Positions 24,316-36,988 of a stretch of DNA of 64,000 bases are shown piece by piece. The stretch is taken from assembly GCA_001600055.1 (NCBI GenBank), contig BCIV01000007.1:620001-684000 (forward strand). Direction: 5' to 3'. Source of the DNA: Filobasidium wieringae (lineage: Eukaryota; Basidiomycota; Tremellomycetes; Filobasidiales; Filobasidiaceae). Below the pieces are notes generated by a model. The model did not search any database, was not told the origin of the DNA, and saw only the letters and a program-made list of their open reading frames with translations. A program made the position numbers and the translations under genes. Positions within the stretch are counted from its first letter, which is position 1, and every line of letters starts with the position of its first letter.

Positions 24316-26601
24316 ATGACCGATCACTGTGGAGCTCAACTGTTCAGGTTAGACGAATTCAGGAAGCTGAAGGAATTCGGTCGTGGCCTTGTCAAAGCAA
24401 AACTGTGCTCAAAAGAAGAAGAACAGGTGGTCAGTATTGTCACTGTGGGAGGGCAATCCGCTGGCAAGAGCGCCCTAGTATCCATGCTTTCAGGGATCAA
24501 GCTGGAAAGTACAGTGAACTGTACAACGAGGTGCGTCTTGATGTCTTGGTTGTTTGGCCGGAAGTTCTGATCCCTGGTATCGCGAGATTCTAGAGGGCCA
24601 ACCGTCTTCAAATTCCGTCCTCATCGCTTTGATCTGATTGAGTGCAAGATCAGGATAGAGAGATTGGAGAATAACGCAGGGATTCCTCTGCAGAAGCCAT
24701 CGGTGTATAAAGCGGAAGAACTGGATTTTGCCAATCTTGAAAACGTCCAAAAAACAATCAAGCGCTACCAGAGATTGGTTCTCCAGCCCAGTACAGACGA
24801 AGATGATGAGGATGGACTGGAGCCAGATATCTCCATTGGAACAGAGATGCAACTTGTTGACAGAGCTCGTATCACGAGGAATCGAGTTGTGATTGAGATT
24901 ACGGGAAGTGAATTTCCCAGAATCAATATTGTCGATCTACCAGGTCAAAACGTGGAGCAGCGCAAGTAACTCCTTCCATACAGGGACCATCTCAAGCTTA
25001 TCTTTGCACTCCTTAGACCGGGGACTGCTCCTAGAGATATCAAGATCCTATATGGCCGATCCCAATACGATAATCCTCGCTGCCGTTCCCGTGACAGGTG
25101 TGCCTCTGGTTAATTTCTGCTGTTTCTGTTGTTTGTACTGACAACATCAACCACAATCCTTGCAGAAGAAGCGGCCAGCCAGGATATCTTGAATCATGTT
25201 GCATCCGTAGATCCGAGCTACAGTCGTAGCATTATCGTCCTTACCAAAGCGGATCGTCTTCATGGAGAAGACTGTAGTTGGGTTACCGAAAAGCAACGTC
25301 CAGTGTGTTACACGGCTGTGTCTCAGCCAACCGGTCTGCGATCAAGTATTGATCAAAGGAGGGAAGATGAGAAGGTCTTCTTTGATAACGAGAGAGGCAC
25401 AAAGGCTAGCGCACTGAGCCGCGTTTCGGAGAGCGATCTAGGGTTCAGTAATCTTGAAAGGAAGATTGATACCATATTGTCAACACTCGCCAAAGCTAGG
25501 TTATCTAAGCGGATAGTCAAACTCAGGGAGGAAGAGGCGGTGACTGCTCGCAGCCTCGAACCACACGGGATTTCCAATCCTATCAAGGTGATCAACGATG
25601 TCGTTGACAGGGTCGATAAATCACTCTCAAGAATCCTCGGAGAGTTTGAATCCGCCCAAGATGGATCGGTATTTGAGGATCTGCTCAATGATTTGAGGGG
25701 CAGTATTCCCCTCTTTGTACCCTTCTACAAGGACACCTCTGGCTTTCTGGAGTGGGTGAAGCGAGAGGAACGAGACCATGCGGTCACCCAAGATCTCAAC
25801 GTGATTCAAGAATTGGGCAAGGACGCCTTCACCACATTGTGTCTCCGATCTCAGGTGAATTGGAAATCGGCAGTCGAGGGGGTCATTGAGAGTGTCTGGC
25901 TGGATCTCCGAGAAGCAGTAATTGAATGTTGCAGTGGGGACTATCCAATTCTGATGGAGGTACTCAGGTAAGTGTGTCTTCTCTTTTGCAAGCATGGATG
26001 ACATGTTGACGGGGCCGACATCAGGTCGCATGTACATACACTGATCAAACAATGGCGAAGTGAGAATACCATTGTTGTACAGACCTCTTGCAAGAGGTAC
26101 ACGTCGGATCTCGCTCCAGATCTCACTCGGATTGACGAACAGCGTGCGATGTGGAGTAGCTGCGCAAGCAGTCCTCCTTCAACACCTAGCTCACAGCTCA
26201 CCGACCTGCCTCTGACACCCCCTTCCTCCATCAAGAGGAAGAGTGCTCCCTCTACAGAGTTTGGCAGTCCGACCAAAAAGTACAAGTCGGAACATTTGTT
26301 TGAGATGGATAAAGCAGCAGCACAAGACCACGCTTTCCGTTTGAACTTGCACCTGCCTGCATCGGCTGAAAGGCTTGTGCAGGTCCTGAGAGACGACCTC
26401 TCATATCAATTGCGCAGGCTTAGTCAGGAGAGCGCTGCAGATTACTTGCGAGATGCAGTTGGAACCAACTCGTCAGATGCGAATACAGCGCAGAAGTTGC
26501 TCGATCTGCTTGCACCTGCTGCGATCGACCGCGAAGCACTAGCAAGCCGTATGGCACTTCTTAAACCCATGGTGGAAGATGCCGACGCTCTCGGTATCTG
26601 A
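24316..26601 (+). CDS. Dynamin/Mx-like large GTPase
   Basis: GTPase domain: G1 VTVGGQSAGKSALVSMLSG, G2 CTTRGP (completed after splicing at the donor near 24531), G3 VDLPG (joined to a segment starting TISSLSLHSLDRG), SYMADPNTIILAAVPVT, and G4 IIVLTKADR. The middle/stalk region follows (NLERKIDTILSTLAKARLSK; KVINDVVDRVDKSLSRILGE). The last about 80 residues (SYQLRRLSQESAADYLRDAV; IDREALASRMALLKPMVEDA) look like a GTPase effector domain. There is no PH domain or long Pro-rich tail; instead a Ser/Pro-rich insert with KRK and KKYK patches precedes the effector region. This layout resembles Mx-type dynamins more than Dnm1 or Vps1. Four or five introns. Cellular role unknown. Confidence 0.85.
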
Positions 26602-26850
26602 TATCAGTCTTGAGCACTATCGTAGCTACAAACGGTGCTTCAGCAAGATATTACGAACGAATGAAGGTCTGGAGATACATACCACGAACCATACAGAACG
26701 ATAGGGCTGCGAAATCTTCTGGAATACGCTTTACGAATCACTTACGATGTATAAACACAAGTCGATACGGCAATGCTGTCGCAATCCTATGATTTACGGA
26801 TTATCCATATCCATGCGTTTCATAGTCATGAGTCAGTCAGTCTACAACAG

Positions 26851-28947
26851 CTACTCGTCATCCTCATCCTCATCGTCTTGAGCTTGCAAGAACTGCGAAG
26901 ACGGACGGGGCCAATCAGCAAGGGTTTGTTTCCGAATCGCAAAGCAGCTACTGACCTTGACGAGTGGTTCAGCGGCCTTGATGAAATGACCTTTACCCTG
27001 AGCGACAGCGCCCTTCTGCGCCCAGTAAATGATGGCTTGATCCGAGATACAATCTTCGTTGTAAAGTACCTTGAGGATTTGAGGGAACGCCTTGATGATC
27101 CTAGTCTCGGTATAACAGTATACCTAGATCGGACAAGTTTAGTGTAGTCCTACGATTCAGCACAGGGTCGGAAACATACCTGAGCGGTATTGATAAGAGA
27201 GACCTGCGCCTTAGCAGTTGAGCAGAAGGGCTCCATGAGAGAAGCATACGTCTATGAGTTTGGTACAAAACGGGTATAAGCTATCATGGAAGTCTGATCC
27301 GGGCGGGAAGCACAACATACCTTGATGCTCTTGAGAGCGAGACCTTCCAAGAGTTCAGGCTTAGCAGTCCAGTCGACGTCCCCCATGATAGCAGCCCAAA
27401 CAGCAGTGAGCATGTCAACCTCGGCAACCTTGGTTTCGGACTGTTGAGCTTTGAGGTATTCGACCATCTAAAGAGCAAGCGAGCGCGTGAATTGAGCGTA
27501 CGGTTCCGGCGACACCTGATTAGGTAAGATTGCGTAATAATTTGGCCAAATATCCAAATTATTACGCAATTAATCGCAAAGCTATAGCTCACATCTTCAA
27601 CGGTGTCTTCCTCTCCTCCCATCATCTCAGCCAATCGGTTGACGATCTCCTCCCTGGCAACCTTCCTGACACTGTTCAAGTACCAGTCGACAACGTTGCC
27701 GAGATCAGCCTTCTTAAAGTGCTCCTCCAATCGGTCGCTAGTCCTGATTTGGGAGGGGAAGACATTGATGAGCCCAAGCTTGTCAAGACCGGATTTGCGG
27801 AAGAGACCAGCAAAGGACTCGATAGTCTGAGGAGAGGGAGGGGACAAGTAGAACTTGATGAAGCTGGTTAGAAAGTTAAGCCCAACATCTGTGAACGCGT
27901 GAAAGGGTATCAGTTTCCGTAAACGATCTGCTTTGTGATCAAATAATTCACCATCTTTGACGACGGCATCCCTCCACAAACTCTGAAGACATTTTCCGGA
28001 GATGAGACCTTCAGTAACGAAGCAAGCGGTAGCATAAGCGAGCTTCTCGCGGGAGAGGGGGTCCCATTTAGCGATACTAAATATCACAACGTCATGTCAG
28101 CCTGTGTTTGAACCGATACGAGGGTCAAAGGCTTTACGTACTATGCGACAAGACTGGGAAGAGAGTTCTCGTCGAGAGGTTTCTGGAGATACTTGTATCT
28201 AACAGAGCGTGGTCATATGAGAGCTGAGTCGGCGAGGCATAACTGAAACTAGACATACCGCTGGATCAATCTCTTTAAAACATCAACGAGATCCCTGATC
28301 TCCTTCTGCCAGTCGCCTTGGTCTCCGGATTCGGTCTGATCCTCATCGGTGGTGACTGCATCGGCGAGTCCAGTTCCACGAGTCCTGAGAATAGCGATTT
28401 TGCTCCTCTTGTCTGACCCGGCTGGGTCGAGGTAGCCACCTCCAGGCTGGAGGAGTCCACCACAAATCAAGAGCTCGAAGAAAGCATCGGAGTATTTGAG
28501 AAGTTCTAATTGAGATCCAGCAAGGACGAGCTTGGCAAGGATCTGATCGGGGGTGGCGTCAGAGGGAAGGGAAGTAAGGTAGGAAAGGAGAGCGTCACGA
28601 AAGGCTAAGGGCGAAAGAATGATCAGTATGTAGGAAAAGAAAGCATGTCAAGCTACATGAAGCTAGAGAATAGACTTACTTTCAGGTTCAAATTTGGCAG
28701 TAGCTCTGGCAGCACCCTTTCTCTGCTTAATCCTTACACCGCTATGTTATCACGATCAAAGGTCGATTTTGTGTGGGACAGGTCATCAGAGACGACAAAA
28801 AAAGGAACGGAGTGAAAGGTTCACAGTCAGCAAGATGACTCGATCGAACAAAAATTCAAGGCTGAGTGCTCACGTCAAAGACGGTTTCACTGCATTGGCT
28901 TGTGTCTGTGCGCCCGCTGGTTGTTGGGCTGATCCAAAAGAAGACAT
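26851..28947 (-). CDS. eIF5-mimic protein (BZW/5MP family, W2 domain)
   Basis: Translation regulator that mimics the eIF5 C-terminal domain and binds eIF2/eIF3. The N-terminus has RIKQRKGAARATAKFEPEAF, then FFELLICGGLLQPGGGYLDP, diagnostic of BZW1/2. The HEAT-like middle includes EKLAYATACFVTEGLISGK and LGNVVDWYLNSVRKVAREEI. The C-terminal W2 domain shows VDMLTAVWAAIMGDVDW, DQAIIYWAQKGAVAQGK and FLQAQDDEDEDDE, with the aromatic/acidic box at the very end. Start at 28947 (MSSFGSAQQPAGAQ). The first exon donor ac|gtgagc joins to a C at the next exon to restore Thr. Many introns; one contains a perfect hairpin (27529-27570). Confidence 0.92.
27529..27570. repeat. Perfect inverted repeat (17-bp arms, 8-nt loop) in an intron
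   Basis: Left arm ATTGCGTAATAATTTGG (27529-27545) and its exact complement at 27554-27570 flank CCAAATAT. It lies inside an intron of the minus-strand BZW-type gene, between the exon ending GGEEDTVED and the one starting MVEYLKAQQ. Confidence 0.95.
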
Positions 28948-29303
28948 AAGCTGTGGGGTGGTTTAGGAGGCTGTTCTTGTTTTCCGGATGGGAGTAGCTG
29001 AGGGAGATTGACAGAAGGCGAGGGATATGTGTGGGGGGTCGTGTGATATAATTTGCCCTTGAAGAAGAAGAGGAAGATGGGGTAAAATTGTAGCACCCTG
29101 AGATTCGAGCAGGAAAATGATGTTCGAGTGGGAGCGAGAGGTGGAAAGGTGAGATCGAGGACGTGTAGTCTACGCTCACATGCCGTCATCAGCATCAAGT
29201 ATCAGTATCCCAGATACCCTAGATAGACGTGTACAGCAGCATGTACAGCTGAATTGTGATCAGCTCCATAATTTACTTCAACCACTCGTCAGCCCTCGGC
29301 AAT
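28948..29303. promoter_or_regulatory. Divergent intergenic region, BZW-type gene / SLY1
   Basis: 356 bases between two outward-facing starts, presumably holding both promoters. Pyrimidine/purine-biased tracts near 29000-29110. No other feature seen. Confidence 0.5.
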
Positions 29304-31876
29304 ATGTCTCCAACGCTTCTAGAGGCTCAAACAAATGCGTTGCAGACCCTCCTGAATCTGAACGAGCCGCCTGCAACCTCATCCTCCTCCCAAAGTAACA
29401 GGCCTCAATCTCCAGCGAACAATGCAAATGCTACCGACCTCTTACCATTCGAGAAAGGGAAGCAGGGCCCACTTGTATGGAAAGTGTTGATCTTGGACGA
29501 ACAGAGCAAAGACGTGTTGGCCACCAGCATGAGAGTACAGGATCTCCGCGAACAAGGGGTTACGCTACATATGTAAGAAGCATACGATCAGGTTTTATAT
29601 GCGGACGTCTCATTCCGCTATCTTACAGGCAGTTACACACCGCACGCCCACCACTCTCGGATGTCCCAGCAATCTACTTCGTATCGCCAACATCCTTGAA
29701 CATTCGTCGCATAGCCCAAGACATCTCCCAGGGACTTTATTCGACATACCACTTATCTTTCACCTCATCTCTACCTAAACCTCTTATGGAGGAATTTGCA
29801 AGCTCGCTGTTGAGCTATGATCCGTCCGGGGCCTTGGCAGATAATGTCGCTGGCGTATGGGATCAGAACTTGGACTTTATCGTTCCGAGCCAATCTTTGT
29901 TTTCACTCTTACCGAGAAAGGTTCCCGCTCAGGATTCCTCTGCCGTCGTGTCTCAGCAAGGGGGTAAACGCAAAGACCTAGTCCCTGCGCCTAAAGAGAT
30001 TGACGCTCCTGCATCTTATACTATCCTCAATTCTCCCTCTGCTACGGAGACGGAGATCGAAGCGGAATCAGAACGGATTGCTCGAGGGCTGTTTAGTGTG
30101 GTCGTAACAATGGGATCTATACCTATTATTCGGGCACCTAGAGGCAACGCAGCTGAGATGGTCGCAAGAAAGTTGGATGCCAAGTTGAGAGAGTGGGCAA
30201 CTGCGGGTGGGAGTGGAGCGAGAGGGTATGGGTCGGGGATTGATGGTTTGAGTGGATTGAATCGACCTCGCAAGTACCTGGTTCACCGATGAACGGACAT
30301 AGAAAGGTTCCTGATCGTCTTCCTAACCTTATAGTTTTGGTGATTCTGGATCGAAATGTGGATTTGATCCCGATGCTTTCCCACTCGTGGACGTATCAGG
30401 CACTTGTGCATGACGTTTTAGAAATGAAGCTGAATCGAGTCACTGTTGAGGTAAGTTGTTGGATTCACTCCTAAGTAGTCTGACCATGGTGGCTGAGGTT
30501 ATCATTCATAGTCGCCTGAGAACGGTCGTTTGCAGAAAAAGTCATATGATTTCGACTCGAAAGATTTCTTTTGGGCTAAGAACGCTACCATGCCTTTCCC
30601 AGCGGTCGCAGAAGAAATCGATTCTGAACTGAACAGGTACAAGATCGATGCCGCTGAGATCACAAGGAGCACCGGAGTGAGCGATATGAACGATGTTTCG
30701 CAAATGTGAGCAAGGAGTCTATTTACTGAAAGTGTCAGGGTCTCTTCGCTAATACCAAGATCGCCTGATAGCGATTTCACGAGCAATGCTGCGCATTTGA
30801 AAACGGCTATCACTGCTCTTCCTGAACTGACTGCGAGGAAACATACTCTGGATACCCATATGAATATTGCGACTGCCTTATTACAAGCTATCAAAGAACG
30901 AGGTTTGGATAACTTGTTTCAGATCGAGGAAGCTGCTTCGAGACAGGTTAGTGGGACATCAGATCAGGATAGGTAGTCGGATATTAACCTGTTGCCGTTT
31001 CTTCAAGAATCGGCAAACCATCCTGAACGCGCTAAACGGTCTGACAGAAGATCCGGAAACCAAAGCGAGCCCTACAGCTGAAGACCAGTTGCGATTGGTC
31101 ATCATATATTACCTCACTGTACCCGATAATGCTATCAGCAAGGACGACATGAACGAGTTGACCAACGTTCTCAAGCTTGCAGGAGCGGACTTGAAAGCCT
31201 TGGAATACGTCAAGAAGTAAGTGAACCTGCTGGGAGAACGAGATTGCCAGGGACTGACGCCTTACTTCCATGTCCAGAGTAAGGGAAGTTACTAGGATGA
31301 CAATGTTGGCTTCTGCTCCGGCTATGCCTCAACAGCAAGGAGGTGCTCTGAGAGGATTCGGCGTGCTGGGTAACAGGGTAAACGATAGGAACCGGCTGAC
31401 ATGATATACATAGCGTATGCTAATCCGCAATCCATTCGCAGATCACAGAACGACTAAGGGAAGGCGGTATCACTGGAGGATTCGACAACATCATCTCGGG
31501 AGTCAAAAACTTCTTGCCCGCTCGTAAGGAATTGACGGTCACGAGACTGGTCGAGGCCCTGATGGACCCAGCTACCGCAACCACGCAAGCCTTACAAGAC
31601 ACCGACGATTACCTCTTGTTCGACCCCCGAGCTACCCGAGCAAGAGCTGGTGTTCAGCAAAGTGGAAAGAACCGGATGCAGTTCAATGAATCGATCGTTT
31701 TCATGGTTGGAGGAGGTGGATATGTAGAATACACCAATCTATTAGAATGGGCTTCACAAAAGGGACCTCGAGAAAGGGATGGTGCGGCTATGGGGAAGAA
31801 GAAAGTCACTTATGGTAGTACGGAGATTATGACTCCCACTGGCTTCCTGAAGGTCATGTCTGAGCTCGGTCAATAG
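29304..31876 (+). CDS. SLY1: Sec1/Munc18 protein SLY1 (ER-Golgi SNARE regulator)
   Basis: SM-family protein acting with syntaxin-5-type SNAREs in ER-Golgi fusion. Blocks in order: [120 protein letters not shown] and [19 protein letters not shown], all characteristic of Sly1 rather than Vps45 or Sec1. The chosen start (29304, [14 protein letters not shown]) matches the short helical N-terminus of the family; an ATG at 29256 is in frame but adds an unlike leader. About seven introns; one junction near 30225-30300 has two possible donors, the longer intron giving the cleaner join (GARG then KVPDRLPN). Confidence 0.94.
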
Positions 31877-32768
31877 TTTTGGTAGATGTTGAATTGTTGG
31901 TGGTTGTACAGATAGCACACGGTGTGATAAGACATACCATAGTCATGACGTGTAACAACAGATGTGTTTCTGCGCGTGTCGCGCTTCTAGGTTGATTCGA
32001 CAGCGAGGAGGCATTTCTGCAAAACCTCGCGTCGTCCCAAAAAGGTATATAACGTACATGACTGACATACCCAGCTCTGAATCTAACCAAGAGACCGGAT
32101 CTCCCTGTGGTCGCACTTGATTGAGCGCTTACCCCTTGATTACATCCAACGTCAACAAGGTTTTAACGAATTGCAAAGAACGTGAGTACCGCTTTTCGCC
32201 ATTCTACCTTATCATAAAGGATCGAACTCGCTGGCTGCCAATGAAGACAAGTATGTCGCCCCAGTCCTATATGCCTCTTCGCCTCGAGGTGGTAGACGCA
32301 ATGCGGATCCGATCATAAGCACTACAGCCAATTGTGCGCGACTGAGTCACCACGATGTTCAATCCTTTATGGAGGAGTGTTGGCATATAATCTACAGGAC
32401 CATCGCTTACCAAACTCTGTGAACCTCTTAGTAACGAACAAATTATAACAACATCAGCGAAGAATAATAAGAGGATTAAACGAATAGGTAAGCATCATGT
32501 TCCAGCTCTACGCTATCATCTGCTCGACCCGACCGAACGACAACTCGCCGATGATGTGAACAATTTACCATGCTAATGCTGCGGCTCGTTTTGCGAGTAC
32601 GATAATGAAAAACACTTATTCTAAGAACGGCTAGCTGAGGCACCACACGAAACAAATTTGTCGATGGTCGAGCGGGATGACGTGCCTTGATACCTATCTC
32701 TTGAATCTCTCGCTGACCATTTGGCATTTGATCAGGCGAAAAGGATTATAGCCAATTGCGGAAACAAG
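31877..32768. other. Gene-free gap of about 0.9 kb upstream of SLU7
   Basis: Small frames on both strands (32121-32318 plus; 32727-32476 minus) carry no recognisable motif. Holds the SLY1 3' UTR and SLU7 promoter. No RNA gene recognised. Confidence 0.4.
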
Positions 32769-34775
32769 ATGTCTACAGGTAAGCTTTACTCTTGATCGAA
32801 ACTAAAAATTGATAATTGATCTCTTTTTGTGTTCTTCAGCTAAATTATCCAAGGAAGAGTGGCGTCGTCAAAAGGATCTTGACGCCGCGCGTAAGGCAGG
32901 TACTGCACCAGCAGAAGTCGATGAAGATGGTCACGCCATTAATCCTCACATTCCTGGTGAGTGTTTTCACTCTAGCCAACCCCTTTCTCCATACCTTTGT
33001 AAACTAGATAGCTTTTCTATCATCATTCATTTCATTTTCGAACATCATGTGCTCATGTCGAGAATGCTTGTGTGATCAGAGTATATCGTCAAGGCCCCTT
33101 GGTACGCTGACACCGGTCATGCTTCGCTCAAGCACCAGAAGAATTGGCAAGCCGTCGATTCCAGCAAGATTGCCAAGATCGGAGAGTGGTACGACCGGGG
33201 TGCGACTGCTGGTCCCGCAGCTAAGAAATACAGGAAGGGCGCTTGTGAGAACTGTGGAGCGATAACGCACACGAAGAAAGACTGTTTGGAACGACCGAGG
33301 AAGAAAGGAGCCAAGTTTACCAATAACAACATCGCTCCGGACGAGCTAATTCAGTCGGTGAAAGGTGGCTATGATGCGAAACGAGATCGATACAACGGAT
33401 ACGATCCTGCATCGCACATTGAAGTGATGAAGGAGTATGCAGCAATGGAGGAAGAGAGAAAGAGGATGAGGGAAGAGGAAGTTGATAAGCAAACATCTAC
33501 GGAGCTAGCTGCCGTTGCCAAGAAGGGCAAGGTAGAGGACGATGATGCTTTCGGGTCTAGTGATGAAGACGAAAGGGATGAAGATCGTTATGCCGAAGCT
33601 GGGGATGCTGTAGGACAGAAGCTCGACACCAAGAACCGAGTCTCGGTGCGAAACCTGCGTATCAGAGAGGACACCGCCAAATACCTGTTGAATTTGGATA
33701 CGGATTCGGCTTACTATGATCCTAAGACTAGGTCGATGCGTGACGCGCCAGTGCAGGGTAATCCCGAAGAGGTAAGCAACTACCTTGTTGTCTGCTGATG
33801 CGATCGGATTGCTAACAAGTTGCTCCGCTTCACCTTAGATGACTTTCGCGGGAGACAACTTCTTGCGATACTCCGGAGATGCTGCTCGAATTCAGAAGCT
33901 CCAACTGTTCGCTTGGCAATCCGCAGCTCGAGGGAATGATGTCCACATGAACGCAAACCCTACGCAAGGAGAGCTTTTGCACAAGGATTTCCAGGAGAAG
34001 AAAGAGGAATTACGAGATACGAGCAAAGTCAGTATATTGGCCAAGTATGGAGGAGCCGAGCATCTGGGCAAGGTACCGAAGGAATTGTTGACGGGACAAA
34101 CCGAAAATTGTGAGCTGGAGGCCACAGATATCAAACCAGCCGGATTGCTGACTCATTGTTACCTTTTCAGATGTCGAGTACTCGCGAACTGGAGCTGTTA
34201 TCAAGGGGCAGGAGCGAGCCAAGGCGAAGTCGAAGTACAACGAGGATGTCTTCCCAGCCAACCATACTTCCGTATGGGGTTCTTGGTATGATTTGGCTTC
34301 TGGAGTCTGGGGTTTCGCTTGCTGTCACCTTATCATTCCGGGAAGCTATTGCACGGGAAAGGCTGGAATCGAGGCAAACGAGGCTTCTAGCGTCGCTAAC
34401 ATGTTGGAAGCCGCGACTGCACGTGAAGAACAGCGCAAGGCAGATTCTGAAAGGGCTCAGCAAAAGTCTTTGGCAGACCAGCATCTAGATGACATGATGA
34501 GCGGGAAAGGGAAGGGACGAGCGGAGCCAGAGAACGCGCAACAGTTTTCTAAGGCTCGAGTTGGAGAGAAGGTGGACGTCGCTCTCGACAAGGAGAGATT
34601 GAAGGCGGCAATAGCAGCAGAGAAGAAACGAAAGAACGTAGCAGATGAGGATGAAGCATGGAACCAAGCCAAGAAGTCTAAAACCGATGTTGGAGAGGAA
34701 GAATTGGAGGCCTATCGACTTACTCGTGCTTCTGCGTTTGACGATCCCATGGCTAACTACCGCGACGAAGAATAA
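32769..34775 (+). CDS. SLU7: Pre-mRNA splicing factor SLU7
   Basis: Second-step splicing factor in 3' splice-site choice. The signature N-terminus [20 protein letters not shown] is followed by [14 protein letters not shown], the CCHC zinc knuckle [106 protein letters not shown] and WGFACCH, in the order of known SLU7 proteins. The C-terminus is a charged Lys/Glu region. The first coding exon is 10 nt (32769-32778, ATGTCTACAG), followed by gtaagc. Four or five introns in all. Confidence 0.96.
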
Positions 34776-35602
34776 TAAGCTACCAAGTAGCATTGTATTT
34801 GTCTCTCCGATCGCAATCGACCGTTGTAGCAGAATGAATATCCGATATACCGAAGCAGATTGTCGTATTCATCGTATTCACAGCCTGCGCCAAGATGGAA
34901 ACTAAAAACTCAGATCGATGTCCTTGACAATTAACAATCAGCAATCAGAGACACCGCGACGACAAAATTCACAGACAGCGTAGCTTCTGTCATGCCTGGC
35001 GCTTGATCGTTCGAATCACGCAGTCGATTGATTGATCGATAATCGTGGAAACATTATTAATCATAATTTGTAGTCCATGGGGGTCCGTTAGCAGACAGGA
35101 AACTAGTAGCGGAACCGTCCGATATCTACCTATAGGACTGGGAATACAAGGTTGGGACGTAAGGTCGTCGAACTTGGTTTCAAGCCTTCTAAAGGAAGAG
35201 TGATTGATGAAACAAAACAAGGACAACTGAGATTTCTCGCGCTTCATTTGCATATCTCCGACTTGTGCTTTCCCGCTTTCAAGGCTCGTGTCTCGATGCC
35301 AAAGAAAGGCGCGCAGTTTCTGGCCGCGGAGGGACGCGCTTGCAGTCTACGCTGGTGGATTCGGCCTGAGAAGATGTCGATGAGATTGAGCGGTGAGATC
35401 GCAGGGGCTGGTGATACCTTACCTAGGACGGACTAGATCACGACAACTCGGCAAGGTGAGACTTGCCCTTTGTTATAGGTTGTTATCTGGAGGAATTCCG
35501 CTGATCGTTTTCGTTCGCCTGTGATTCACGCCGTCCTTATTACTCGACAATCATCTTTAAACCAATCTCTTGAAATCTGCTCGAAACGAAACTACAAATT
35601 AG
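34776..35602. other. Intergenic, SLU7 3' end to RPL18 promoter
   Basis: About 830 bases. A 94-codon plus-strand frame (35152-35436) has no recognisable domain. Short ATTGATTGATCGAT-type repeats occur near 35028-35045. Likely the RPL18 promoter and a long 5' leader. Confidence 0.4.
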
Positions 35603-36448
35603 ATGGGTATCGACATTAAGAACCACCACGTCAGGAAGGGTAACCGTTCGGCTCCCAAGTCCGACGACCCTTACCTCGCCCTTTTGGTCAAGGTTCGTGC
35701 AGAAATTGGAATTGCCAAACAAGGACAAGAATAGGGAATTGATGGATTTGCTTGGTCTTTCTTCTTTCCTCTCCTCTCACGTATTCTTGGACACTACCTA
35801 TAGCTTTACCGCTTCCTCGCCCGAAGGACTGAGTCTAGGTTCAACAGGGCTATCCTCAAGAGGCTCTTTATGTCCAGGATCAACCGTCCCCCCATCTCTA
35901 TCTCCCGTATCATCAAGGAGTCGAAGGGTCAGAACGCCGACGTGAGCATCAGGAAGATGACGGATATGGAATCGAGGAGAAGAGAGGCTGATGGGAATAT
36001 AATGTGATGTTTCGATTATACAGGGTTCCAAGACCGTTGTCGTTGTTGGAAAGGTCCTCGATGACGAGCGTCTCCCCGAGGTCCCCAAGCTCACCGTCGC
36101 TGCTCTCGGTTTCACCCGTTCCGCCAGGGACAGGATCGTTGCCAACGGTGGAGAGATCTTGACTTTGGACCAGCTCGCTTTGAGGGCTCCTACCGGTTCC
36201 AACACCGTTTTGTTGAGGGGAAAGAGGAACGTCAGAGAGTGCGTATCATACTGGCAATGGCCCATCATATTTGGAAATGGGACGAGAATCGCTGACAGTA
36301 TTTTCCAATTTTTTCTAGGGCCGTCAAGCACTTCGGTGGACCCCTCAAGGGAGGAAAGCCCTACGTTCGATCCAAGGGAAGGAAGTTCGAGAAGGCTCGT
36401 GGACGAAGGAGTTCGAAGGGTTTCAAGATCAAGTCTACCCACAAGTAA
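35603..36448 (+). CDS. RPL18: 60S ribosomal protein eL18
   Basis: Complete eL18: [99 protein letters not shown] and a basic C-terminus ending [11 protein letters not shown]. The start at 35603 gives the universal MGID. Three introns (around 35692-35802, 35942-36023 and 36241-36319). I looked for C/D-box snoRNA signatures in the introns because ribosomal-protein genes often host them, and saw none convincing. Confidence 0.97.
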
Positions 36449-36988
36449 ACGGCTTGATAAGAGGATTGATGGGTTTCTGGAGGGAAGAAGGAAGCTTGTC
36501 TGGAGTAGAAGGACAGATGATTGGGTCCTTGCATTCAAAATGGATCTGGTCTTTGTGCCGACTAGGGGACAGGTCAAACAAGATAGTCTCCGGGATGTAC
36601 ACCTTGTATTCGTTTCTCGGCGAGTCGAGGCAGGGACATGTGAAGATGATCATGCCCGTTTCCAAAATAATGCACTCCCTAGGACCCCTGCCGTTTCTTG
36701 CAATCTACCTTTTCAGGGATCGAAGATCTTCTGCACGCTCGTTGCGTTTCAGCTGAGCTTGGACCGGCCGCGCTTGATGTTGAAATCGTCAACAAATGAA
36801 GCTGAATCATAACAAACGCAAAGCTCGAAGAATCCGCTTCCTGTTGACTTTGTTGACCAAATAGATGCCCATGCACACCAGGTATACTGCACACAGATCT
36901 TCCTCCATTTCTCCATAGAAGTAAAGATAGCTTATTTCTGATCAACGGTCCGTTGTCTGGATCCCGCTAGGCGTGATTCGATCAAGTT
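36449..36988. other. Intergenic, RPL18 3' end
   Basis: 540 bases; no supported gene. Frames here are short and overlap the eL18 tail. Confidence 0.4.

Noticed and set aside
27529..27570. Hairpin as a bacterial-type terminator or attachment site
   Set aside because: The surrounding DNA is an intron of a eukaryotic gene, and there is no T-tract or integrase nearby.
30227..30300. Apparent stop/frameshift in SLY1 near 30292
   Set aside because: A normal intron with a donor near 30226 and acceptor at 30300 restores a clean join, so there is no need to assume a pseudogene.
35694..36319. Possible intronic snoRNAs in RPL18
   Set aside because: Partial C-box-like (GTGATGT) and CTGA strings occur, but not in the spacing and pairing needed for a C/D snoRNA.
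35798..36577. A 259-codon minus-strand frame over RPL18
   Set aside because: Antisense to eL18 exons, whose plus-strand protein is unmistakable.
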